From positions 1-64,000 of the forward strand of contig MU853189.1 in assembly GCA_033085395.1 (NCBI GenBank): DNA of 64,000 bases, written 5' to 3'. Position numbers and translations under genes: made by a program. Shown here one piece after another: positions 32,419 to 41,378 of this stretch. Position 1 is the stretch's first letter; each line of letters opens with the position of its first letter. Source of the DNA: Xanthoparmelia taractica. Its lineage: Eukaryota; Ascomycota; Lecanoromycetes; Lecanorales; Parmeliaceae. A model generated the notes under the pieces. It saw only the letters and a program-made list of their open reading frames with translations, did not search any database and was not told the DNA's origin.

Positions 32419-33681
32419 ATGGAAGGCCTTTTTTTTAACGTGAATGGCGGGTATGGTGATCATGTTTCTGCAGGCCTCTTCGAATTTTCAGTACTAATCG
32501 CTGCAGGTACATTGAAGGAATAGTTCGAGGGTATCGAAACAGTCTCCTCACTGGCCAGAACTACAGCAATCTTGTACAATGCGAAACCATCGATGGTACG
32601 TGGGCCCCTCGTGGATTGTAAATCTTCGGCGCTCATTATCTGCAGATGTCAAACTACAATTATCCCCTGCTTATGGCGATTTTCTTGGATCGCTACCGCC
32701 TAATCCATCCACCTCATCCCTCGCCAACAAGACTACAGACAAGCTAGTCGCAGAATTCAGATACCTACAAGGGCAGGCCGTGGGGACTCTAGCAAAGTTT
32801 ATGGAATATCTTACATACAGCTACATGATCGACAATGTGGCTCTACTTATCACTGGTACCCTGCACGAACGAGATACACGTGAGCTGCTAGAAAGATGTC
32901 ACCCCCTTGGATGGTTCGAGACCATGCCAGTACTTTGTGTGGCAACAAACATCGAAGAATTATACAATTCGGTCTTGATCGAAACGCCGCTAGCCCCGTA
33001 CTTCAAAGGTTCCTTAAGTCATCAGGACCTCGACGAGCTTAACATTGAGATTATTCGCAACACTCTGTATAAGAACTACCTAGAAGATTTTTACAGGTTC
33101 GTCACGGAACACCCTGAGCTGAAAGGAACTCCAACATCGGAAGTCATGGCCGAGGTGCTGGAGTTCGAAGCCGATCGCCGAGCCATCAACATCACCCTGA
33201 ACTCGTTCGGCACCGAGCTATCAAAGCAGGATCGAAATAAGCTCTACCCAAGCTTCGGCGGGCTGTACCCGGAAGGCACCTTGATGCTGTCTAGAGCAGA
33301 TGACATTGAGGCCGTTTCCCTTGCCGTCAGCGGCAACCATGACTACAAGTCGTATTTCGACAGCATGGGCATGAGTGGAGGCATGGGTGGTTCTGGGCCT
33401 GGCAATATGAGTGGTGGCGCCGGTAGTGATGGAAAGAGCTTAGAGGATATGTTCTACCAAAAGGAGATGGAGATATCAAAGTCGGCTTTCACAAGACAAT
33501 TCACCCATGCTGTCATCTATGCGTGGGTAAAATTGAGAGAACAGGTACGTCGGCACTATCTGGTTGACACAAGCCCATGTGATTAACTGGCGGATAGGAA
33601 GTACGCAATATTACCTGGATTGCGGAGTGCATCGCACAGAATCAGAAGGACCGAATAGGTAACTATATTAGTGTATTCTAG
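32419..33681 (+). CDS. VMA6: V-type proton ATPase subunit d (Vma6)
   Basis: Four exons: 32419-32450, 32507-32595, 32646-33544 and 33598-33681, with introns of 56, 50 and 53 nt, giving 367 residues, the usual family length. The protein starts MEGLFFNVNGGYIEGIVRG, continues YRNSLLTGQNYSNLVQCETI and DVKLQLSPAYGDFL, and ends EVRNITWIAECIAQNQKDRI. The family signatures MIDNVALLITGTLH and HPLGWFETMPVLCVA are present. A Gly/Met-rich insert (GMSGGMGGSGPGNMSGG) is typical of filamentous fungi. Subunit d sits on top of the membrane c-ring of the vacuolar V0 sector and couples it to the central stalk. Confidence 0.96.
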
Positions 33682-34580
33682 GCTTGAAGAAATTGTATTT
33701 GCGTCAGAGACGGCTGCATGGTATACGGCGTTGTGCAATGTGCGTATCCCGCTGTTTGGTGTTGGGCTTGGTATACCTGGAATAAGTGTAAATCATTGAG
33801 GAGCTCACTCGAGTACGTCCATATCTATGTCGAAGCTTTGATGCTCTGAAAGTTTCCACGGACTAGATCACACATACGTATACTATTCGCTCTGGTTTTT
33901 GCCTCATTTGGATAGATTGAGGTCTATAGAATCCTTGGTGTTGGATTGTTTGATAGGGGAAATTGTGGTCCGAAGCTCGTATATTATCGTGAGTCTCTGA
34001 GCCATAAAGAGAAGACGGAAGATAGTGGTAAGGTATGTAGGAATGGATTGTTAGATCAGACAAGCCCCGCATTGATGTCTCATTGGTGGAAACAGTAAGT
34101 ATGCCATCAGCCGTTGCAGGCAAAAAGATTTATTGGTTGAGTGACTGGTCGCTTAAGGCTAGCAAGGATTCCCCACTCGGCCATCATCTCTGGATCTCCA
34201 GACCCCTCAACGCGCCCCCGAGCTCTACGATCAAGCAGCTCATTTTATCAAGTCAGCAGCTTATCTGCATGCAGTCCGAGTACTCTTGTGCCGGTATGAG
34301 CTGCAGATGAGGCCAGCCATACGAGCTAGGCAAAGAGCCATCCCTGCAGGTAAGCTCGACTGGAGCATCATTGCATCATCCTCGGGTCAGAAGTCTCGTT
34401 CCTGTCGCCGGAGCGACCCCGCAGATGTTGAAAACTTCAAGCACGACTTTCATGGATGGAGCTTGGACCATGCCTCCAGTATAAAGAGTAGGTCCCGCTC
34501 ACAGCTTGTTCTCATTCAAGCGTTGAGACAACTCAGTTTTCTATAATTTCTGCCCCTTGCAAAGTCAGCCGCGAGTCAAC
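33682..34580. other. Intergenic, about 900 bp, nothing recognised
   Basis: This is the VMA6 3' flank and the promoter region of the secreted epimerase. TATAAAGAG at about 34481 lies about 100 bp upstream of the epimerase start and could be a TATA box. No other element is recognised. Confidence 0.45.
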
Positions 34581-35886
34581 ATGATCTTCTCTCTTATTGC
34601 ATTGTCTGCGATCACACTCGGAGCTTTCGCTCAGAACTCTAGTAGTTCGAGTGTCTTCATTAAGTACACAATCTCTGCGCCTGGCATTAACGCAAGCTTT
34701 ATACCTTATGGCGCGACTCTCACCAACCTCTACGTCCCAGACAAAGATGGAAACCCCCAAGATGTCGTTCTTGGCTATGACAGTGGCAATGCTTACCTGC
34801 ACGATACCGAAACAAATCACACATACTTCGGCGCAGTAGTAGGCCGCTATGCCAATCGCATTAAGAATGGCACTTTTACTGTACAGTATGTTTATTCTGA
34901 TCCTGAGTTATCCTGTCTTGGATGCAATTATGAGTTTGGAGAGATGTGCTGGAAATCTACAGCCTCGAAAATTGCCGGGGTCCGATATCTCGCCTTGGAC
35001 ATGTAATGCTGACCGCAAATTGTGATTCAGAGGCGTCACTTCCCATATCCCTGAGAATGAGCATGGCGGAGAAGACACGCTACACGGCGGCAATGTGGGA
35101 TACGACCAGAGGAACTGGACAGTGGTTTCAAGCAATACAAGTTCGATCACGTTTTCGCTCCTCGACCAAGGATATGAAGGCTTTCCTGGGACCGTCATCA
35201 CGTACGCAACTTATACAGTATCTTCCGGGCCGACATGGACTTCCAGACTTGTGTCAATACCTCTCGACGAACCAACTCCCATCATGCTTGCCAACCATGT
35301 TTATTGGAACCTTGACGCTTTTTCCAACCCATCAGACATGACTATCTTGAACCACACACTCCACATGCCCTACTCTGCACGCTACGTACAGATCGACAAC
35401 ATCGAGGTACCAAATGGCACAATCGGCATTGTCAACGGTTCGTCCCTCGATTTCACCTCTCCAAAACAAATCGGAAGAGATATTCTCGACGCAATTAATG
35501 ACTGCGGGTTCAACTGTACCGGCTATGACAATGCCTTCATCCTTGACCGGCCCAGGTACTCCGCGCCAGAAGCTACGGATATTAGTGTCCTTACAATGTA
35601 CTCCAACGTCACTGGTATTCAGCTCGACATCTATACCAACCAGCAGAGTCTGCAGCTCTATGCGTGTGATAACCTCAACGGCACCATTCCTGTCAAAATG
35701 AGCCAGCAGCATGGGAATAGTCCCTCATATGTGCCCAAATTCGGGTGTCTCGTGATTGAGACTCAGCAATGGATTGACGGTATAAACAATCCGCAATGGG
35801 GTCAGGATCAATACCAGATCTACACCCCTACGACTCAGCCGGCTGTGAACTTTGCGCAGTACGACTTTAGTATTCTGCGATCATAA
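34581..35886 (+). CDS. Secreted aldose 1-epimerase (galactose mutarotase family)
   Basis: Exon 1 is 34581-34885 and exon 2 is 35031-35886, split by a 145-nt intron (GTATGT...TTCAG), giving 386 residues. The signal peptide MIFSLIALSAITLGAFAQ decides the start. The fold signatures are IPYGATLTNLYVPD, VVLGYDS, GAVVGRYANRIKNG and ENEHGGEDTLHGG. The catalytic acid His lies in MLANHVYWNLDAFSNP, and the catalytic base Glu in CLVIETQQWIDG, near the C-terminus. Family members interconvert alpha and beta anomers of aldoses. Around ten N-glycosylation sequons (NSS, NAS, NHT, NGT, NTS, NGS, NCT, NVT) agree with secretion. It probably acts on sugars released outside the cell; that role is inferred. Confidence 0.92.
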
Positions 35887-36291
35887 GGGTGCCAGTTGCG
35901 TGGAGGTCTATGACGCCAATAGACTATACCTACACATAAATAATAGTTAGATTATCAAGACCTCTATAATCTTGCTCCCAGCGCGCTATCACAGGTGTTG
36001 GCATTCCCACTTCTTCGAACCTCGACCAATCTTTTAATTAAGAAGCGTGATCTTGAGCCTGTTTTTGTGATGATCCGAAAGTGGCAGCACCCAATAACGC
36101 CAAGCTTGTCCGGGGTTACTATCGGACTTAAGCGTTGGACTAGCGTCCGCTTTGTTTACTATTTCTTGGAGCCTCACAAACCTCTACTGAACACTCCCAC
36201 TCGCGCATTGAAACAACGGGTTGAGCATCGATTTCATTTTTGAATTTTCCACAAAGTGTACTATGTGGACTGAAGCACGGTGACCGCAAAA
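35887..36291. other. Intergenic, 405 bp, nothing recognised
   Basis: This separates two genes on the same strand. It should contain the epimerase 3' UTR and the promoter of the AT-hook gene. Confidence 0.4.
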
Positions 36292-39200
36292 ATGACGCCC
36301 ACCAAGGACATGCCTCTCTCTTCTCCCGACCCACTTGGAATGTCCAATAGCAATGTCTCTAGCCATTCGCCAACGAAAAAAGGCCGCCACCTTTTGATTA
36401 CTCCTCGAAAAGCCTCGACCGAAGCATCGGGTAACGCACAAGTTCAAGAATTCTACATCAATACTCCACCAATTCCTACACGCAATGCCTCGCCCAAGAA
36501 GTCGCCGAGGCAAACAACACGATCTTCAAGTCCCTGGCGGATCCGCCTCACAGTCCAAGCTGAGCCAGTCGATGAGAGACAGAGATACGAAAAGTCCCCT
36601 GTGAAACGCCTGACGGAGCGGACCACTACCATTACGGTGCCCCTGAAAGGAGGCGACGATACACCGCCAGCCGTAGAGAAGAAGAGCAGGGGCCGACCAC
36701 GGAAGTCACTTGATGGTCCAGTGAAGAGGTCAGGTACTCCAAAGCCAAAAGCAGGAAGACGGAGGACCATGCCTGAGTCCCCGAAGAAGCTTGAAGCAGA
36801 CGCACACAGTGAGATGGTTACACCTCATAAGAAGCCCAGAGGAAGGCCGAAAAAAAGCATGAAGCGAAGGGATGGGGAGCCCAGCTCGGGTCTATCACAA
36901 AAAGATGACCTCGATGTGTGGTTAGGATCATCGTTAGCTGGCGGAGAAGAAATGGCCGAGGTGAGGTCAAAGACCACAAGGACGAAAAGTAGGGGAAGGC
37001 GGCAGGAGATCACACCTATGAAGATTGCCGTGGATTCAGATGTCGAGAGCCGGTCTAGCTCAACAAGTATCACGGGAGATCCCCCCAAAGAGCTGGCGTG
37101 GACACTCGGAGATCGACATGAGGAAAGCGATCAAAGGGACGAGAAATCATATCAATCCTATGAGGCGCCAAAATTCCACATAGAGCAAAGCTTGGTGTCG
37201 GGACTGTCTCACGGGAAGTCGATGCTTGGACAAGATAATAAGGATGGGTGGCGATCCGATATTCATCGCGAAACTCGCTCACCTAGTACACATAGAGAAG
37301 ATGTTCAGGATCAAGCAGAATTCGATCCTACCACTCAACACCAAGAATATGACTCCATACTCGAGAGCGAGGGCTTTAGTATGGTATCTGTATCATCGCT
37401 ACCATCCGTGGGTAGCAATTCGCTCAGTCCCCCGCAGCAGTACGGAAGCCTGCATGAGCATACCCCGACCGTTACCTCCTCACCTTCAGTCCCACCAGCT
37501 CCAGAAGTTGTCAAGACTCAGTCATCGCCACGTAAATTGGAGGACCCATCAGATGGAACACCAAAACTTGGAAAAGTTGTTCGAGCGGGCATCGTACTTC
37601 AAGGAGTGCTGAGCCCCAAAGATCGAAGCCAGAAGCTGGGCTCACCGTTTCAAAGGTCTCGTAAGCCGTCTCCGTTCTTGACCGCGAAGCCAGCACCTCA
37701 GCGCGAACTCTTGCGTCGTGTTGCGAAAGGCAAATCGCCAGAAGAGCATTCAGAAGATCTATTTCGAGGCTTTGGTGCTGGTACGAGGAGAGAATTGAAA
37801 GCTGGACTGAGACTTGGGGAAGAACTTGCCAAAAGACAGCAGCAGATTTCACAGAGACTTGTTGTAAGCCCGAAAGAGGCGGACGACGTATTCCAACAGC
37901 CGAGTAGTCCCTGCTACCCTAAGCTACCTGCCTCTGATTCCAAAGACGGTCACAGTCTAAAGCCTCTAGGATCCGAAGAGTCAGTCAGGTATCCCCTCCT
38001 CTCAAATAATCAGCTACCCAGCCCGGAGAGAAGTCTGGTGGATGAGGAAGAGGACCGTATGAGCTGGAAAGCCGAAACTCCAATCAAGCAAGAAGAGCCC
38101 GCATTTACGAGCGCGCAGATCCTCGTCAGTGACGAGTTGATAGGACCAAATGCCTCCGCCATTGACTACACAATGATGGCAAGAGAAGAGGAGTGGCAGC
38201 GAGAGAGAGAGGCTGTGAGCAAGCAGATCGAGATGGCTAGTAAAAGTCAGGTGATCATTATCGATAGTGATGATGAGGACCAAGAAGGGGAAGACAAACA
38301 GGACTCTCATGAAGATGTAGCTGATAGCGATATCTGGCAATCAGAAGCGCAATCTGCGAATCAGTCTAGGAATATGACACCTGAGGCATCCGATGCCTCG
38401 CGGCAGCCGGAGGTTCTCAAGCCTCGTAGGAGCAAACTTCCTAGCCCTTGGAGGCGCAACAGCCAAATCATTTACAGCGATGAGGTGGAGCCCACTGAGT
38501 CGGACCTATTTTGGCAGCCGGATCAGTCACAGGCGAGAGCTTCGAAGAGGCGAATCGCTAGGAAGGACCAAACCCAAGATCCTTCTGACGTCCCAGCAGC
38601 GTCTGTTCTTGATACTTCGCTGGAGAATACCAGGAAGGCTGAAGCACAGATACAATTAGAAGCATTAGAGGCTTGGCCTGTGAAGGGTTCGCTCCTTAGT
38701 GACGCGGAAGACAGCGAAACAGTTACTGATGCGGAACATACTTTGCACGACGGCTCCGTACAGCACGCTGACCAGGCAACAAGATCTCCCGTCGTCGAGA
38801 TACCAAGTGAAATCCATACTGTGGCAGAGCGGCCACCCACTCCGAAGGAGGGACCCACGATAGATGTCATAGACATCTCGGAGAAGATTGCAACTCTCGA
38901 AGTCACAAAGGGCTTGTCAGTTGAGCCCACCTCGCGAGAATCAGCGGACAATAAGGCTGTCATTGACCCGCGGCTGTTCGAGAAGAAGACATCTCCATCA
39001 AGCGCCTCCAGCAACCCTATAGGGCCTATCCCACCTATTCAACCCTTGCAACCTACGCAGTCTTCAACCTCTTGGCTCTCCCGCGTCACTGCCCCGATCT
39101 GGTCTGTCTTCGCGCCAGTCGCTTCCCTCCCGCATGCAGCAACGAAGGAAGACATTTTGTGCTCTTCTCCGCATGAACCCCTCTGCCAGCTTACACCCTG

Positions 39201-39663
39201 GGAAGAATGTCATTTCCGCGCTCTTGGTCCTCTGTACTACAGCTCTCTCCTCTACGGAGCACACCTTTTCCCTTTCCACCCAAAATCTTCATCTGCACGC
39301 TACTGCGGAGCATATGTCACCACTAAACTTGGCTGGTCTCGGAAGATAAGGCCAGAGGATTGTGGCATTACCGATGCCTTCATGGTCTTGTTGGATGAGC
39401 GCGGCTATGCACTGGGTGAACCAGGAGCGCGATGGATCGATGAGGGGATGGTCATCGTCATGTGCGTAACGCTTTGGGTGGGTATGGTTAAGAGAGGGGA
39501 GATTGAAGTTGATAGGTCGAAAGGAGAGAGGATTGGACTGAGAGACGAGGGTGACAGGAAGTGGACGAAGGATGATATCGACTGGGCGAGCAATGAGACC
39601 GCATATTTTGAGCGGAAGCGGAGGGAGTTCGATGGGTTGCCTAGCTGGAAGAACAAGACTTGA
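36292..39663 (+). CDS. AT-hook DNA-binding protein with conserved C-terminal domain
   Basis: A single exon of 1,123 residues from the ATG at 36292; upstream in-frame codons lack an ATG. Two AT-hooks are clear: KKSRGRPRKS and KKPRGRPKKS, with additional basic SP-rich segments (PRKAS, SPKKSPRQ). The middle 700 residues are disordered, Ser/Glu/Asp-rich and repeatedly contain KLPSPWRR-like and SSPWRIRL motifs. IIIDSDDED resembles a SUMO-interacting motif. The last about 180 residues look folded: SWLSRVTAPIWSVF, LTPWEECHFRALGPLYYSSL, RYCGAYVTTKLGWSRKIRP and DEGMVIVMCVTLWVGMVKRG. It is probably a nuclear protein that binds AT-rich minor grooves. Similar proteins occur in Pezizomycotina without a defined function, as far as I can recall. 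Confidence 0.85.
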   Translation: MTPTKDMPLSSPDPLGMSNSNVSSHSPTKKGRHLLITPRKASTEASGNAQVQEFYINTPPIPTRNASPKKSPRQTTRSSSPWRIRLTVQAEPVDERQRYEKSPVKRLTERTTTITVPLKGGDDTPPAVEKKSRGRPRKSLDGPVKRSGTPKPKAGRRRTMPESPKKLEADAHSEMVTPHKKPRGRPKKSMKRRDGEPSSGLSQKDDLDVWLGSSLAGGEEMAEVRSKTTRTKSRGRRQEITPMKIAVDSDVESRSSSTSITGDPPKELAWTLGDRHEESDQRDEKSYQSYEAPKFHIEQSLVSGLSHGKSMLGQDNKDGWRSDIHRETRSPSTHREDVQDQAEFDPTTQHQEYDSILESEGFSMVSVSSLPSVGSNSLSPPQQYGSLHEHTPTVTSSPSVPPAPEVVKTQSSPRKLEDPSDGTPKLGKVVRAGIVLQGVLSPKDRSQKLGSPFQRSRKPSPFLTAKPAPQRELLRRVAKGKSPEEHSEDLFRGFGAGTRRELKAGLRLGEELAKRQQQISQRLVVSPKEADDVFQQPSSPCYPKLPASDSKDGHSLKPLGSEESVRYPLLSNNQLPSPERSLVDEEEDRMSWKAETPIKQEEPAFTSAQILVSDELIGPNASAIDYTMMAREEEWQREREAVSKQIEMASKSQVIIIDSDDEDQEGEDKQDSHEDVADSDIWQSEAQSANQSRNMTPEASDASRQPEVLKPRRSKLPSPWRRNSQIIYSDEVEPTESDLFWQPDQSQARASKRRIARKDQTQDPSDVPAASVLDTSLENTRKAEAQIQLEALEAWPVKGSLLSDAEDSETVTDAEHTLHDGSVQHADQATRSPVVEIPSEIHTVAERPPTPKEGPTIDVIDISEKIATLEVTKGLSVEPTSRESADNKAVIDPRLFEKKTSPSSASSNPIGPIPPIQPLQPTQSSTSWLSRVTAPIWSVFAPVASLPHAATKEDILCSSPHEPLCQLTPWEECHFRALGPLYYSSLLYGAHLFPFHPKSSSARYCGAYVTTKLGWSRKIRPEDCGITDAFMVLLDERGYALGEPGARWIDEGMVIVMCVTLWVGMVKRGEIEVDRSKGERIGLRDEGDRKWTKDDIDWASNETAYFERKRREFDGLPSWKNKT

Positions 39664-39801
39664 TGGCTTGAAGTTTGTCTTTTCGATCAGAGACGATAGA
39701 TACCTTTGCGCTTGTACGAGCAGATCGGATAGTCTGCATCACGATTGTGGCCTGATCCCAGCTCTTCCTACATGCGAGAATGTGCAATTGCTCGATGCAG
39801 T

Positions 39802-40809
39802 TTAATCCATGTAGATCTCATCCCTCAGTCTCCTCAAAAATCCCGGCCCTACTCCACTTCCACTCGTCTCCACCCCTCTGACCGCACTTCCCTCCCGTTT
39901 CTCCGACACAGACCTACCACCAGCTTTCCCCCTTCCATCCCTATCTTCAACAGCAGCCTCCAACCCATCGACCCACTTCCCCCTCGCTTTCTCCTCACTC
40001 GTACCCTTCCATATCTCACACACATCCCTCAACTCCTGCACTCTCGCTCTAGCCGCCGCCGTATCCCCTCGCTCCAACATGTCCAACACCTCCTGCTTCA
40101 ACCTCGCCAGCGCTGCCTGTCCTTTGGACTCGAGATCCGGATCCACGTTCGGCGCGGAGACGGATATGAGCGAAGACGTATTCGATGCTAAAAGGGACGG
40201 CGGCATCGGGAATGATAATGCGAGATTGAAGCGCTGGATTACGGTTTGTAACGACGCGCGCACTTGCAGCAGGGTTCGGAGGCGAGGGAGAGCGTCGGGT
40301 TCTTTTATTGAGGGATCGGGCGGCGGCGGCGGCAGGGAGGGTTTGCGGGATGTGCTGCTTGGTGATAAGGGATGGCTGGCTTGTCGAGACTGCGTGGTGG
40401 GCGACGAGGGGTGGGAGGAGGAGTCTGTGGGCGGTGGGGATGCAGCGTCTAGCCCTTTGGGCACGAATGCCCGTATCGCTTCGTCCAGGCCTCCTCTTGA
40501 GGAGATGGCATCGGCGAGCGATAGCGCTTCCCCGCGCAGGAGTTCTACTTCGTAGGCGAGCCGGGAGCCGGTGCGGAGGATGTCGTCGGTGAGGGTCGTG
40601 AGGGTGGTGGAGAGGCGGGTTGTTTGGGCGGCGAGGGCGGTGATTTGGGATTGGGTTTGCGTGGCGATGGTGGAGAGGGTTGGGGGGGGCCTTGAGGTGG
40701 TGGTCGGGAGGGTGGAGTTGAGGTAGGCGGTTGGGGAGAAGGTGGGGGAGAGGAAGGGGTGGAGGGTAGGGTCGGTGATGTGAGGGTTTGGAGGCCGGGA
40801 GGTCTCCAT
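39802..40809 (-). CDS. COG7-like subunit of the conserved oligomeric Golgi complex (probable)
   Basis: A single exon of 335 residues from the ATG at 40809. The N-terminus has PTLHPFLSPTFSPTAYLNSTL, then a coiled-coil-forming stretch (LTTLTDDILRTGSRLAYEVE, LLRGEALSLADAIS). A Pro/Ser linker leads to a second helical part (LPRLRTLLQVRASLQTVIQR, LARLKQEVLDMLERGDTAA). This layout matches the short fungal proteins annotated as Cog7/Cog5-like tethers of retrograde Golgi traffic. It is far shorter than animal COG7, so the assignment is to the fungal family only. The coding strand changes from C-rich in the 5' two thirds to G-rich in the 3' end. It is divergent from the PARP-E2 gene. Confidence 0.7.
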   Translation of the reverse strand: METSRPPNPHITDPTLHPFLSPTFSPTAYLNSTLPTTTSRPPPTLSTIATQTQSQITALAAQTTRLSTTLTTLTDDILRTGSRLAYEVELLRGEALSLADAISSRGGLDEAIRAFVPKGLDAASPPPTDSSSHPSSPTTQSRQASHPLSPSSTSRKPSLPPPPPDPSIKEPDALPRLRTLLQVRASLQTVIQRFNLALSFPMPPSLLASNTSSLISVSAPNVDPDLESKGQAALARLKQEVLDMLERGDTAAARARVQELRDVCEIWKGTSEEKARGKWVDGLEAAVEDRDGRGKAGGRSVSEKREGSAVRGVETSGSGVGPGFLRRLRDEIYMD

Positions 40810-41378
40810 TGCTTTGGGGTTCTAGGTGTTGGTAAAGATCTGAGGATGTTCTTCAGACTTTGCTATCCCACATTTGTGATAGGGCTCGGTTGACGTTCCT
40901 GATCTATGCTAGCTGCCGGAGCTAAGATAACGATAAGCTTGGATCTGGGATCGAATTTCGTCAGAAGTCATTGCAGGCAAGCTAAATGGTAAGGTAGCCT
41001 TGCCCAGCTGGGGTTGTTGCCTCTCTCAGCCTCTCGTTCCGTGACACAAAATCCATTCTTTTGACGGCAATACGCAAGATAAGACATGATGGGCCTTCTT
41101 TCTTTGATACTTGGACTTGTCCACACCGAAGTAGAAACTCTCTCATAGAGCGCTAAACTTGCTTGAACGACAGGTCAACGGCAAAAGCCAAGCACAGATC
41201 TATTGAGACACTTACATCTCCTTGACACACCGAACCTTAGACTTCATTCGATGGCAACACGACCACCTTCATTCATTCTTCGTGGTCACTACCCTTCTTG
41301 AATACCATCTTTCACTACCTTGTTTTCACTTCTCAAAAACCGCACGTTACACAATCAATCCGCTCTTTCACCGCCATC
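40810..41378. promoter_or_regulatory. Divergent intergenic region, COG7-like / PARP-E2 fusion
   Basis: These 569 bp hold both promoters and leaders. A polypyrimidine-rich stretch precedes the PARP-E2 start (about 41220-41378), which is common in fungal promoters. No specific site is claimed. Confidence 0.4.
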
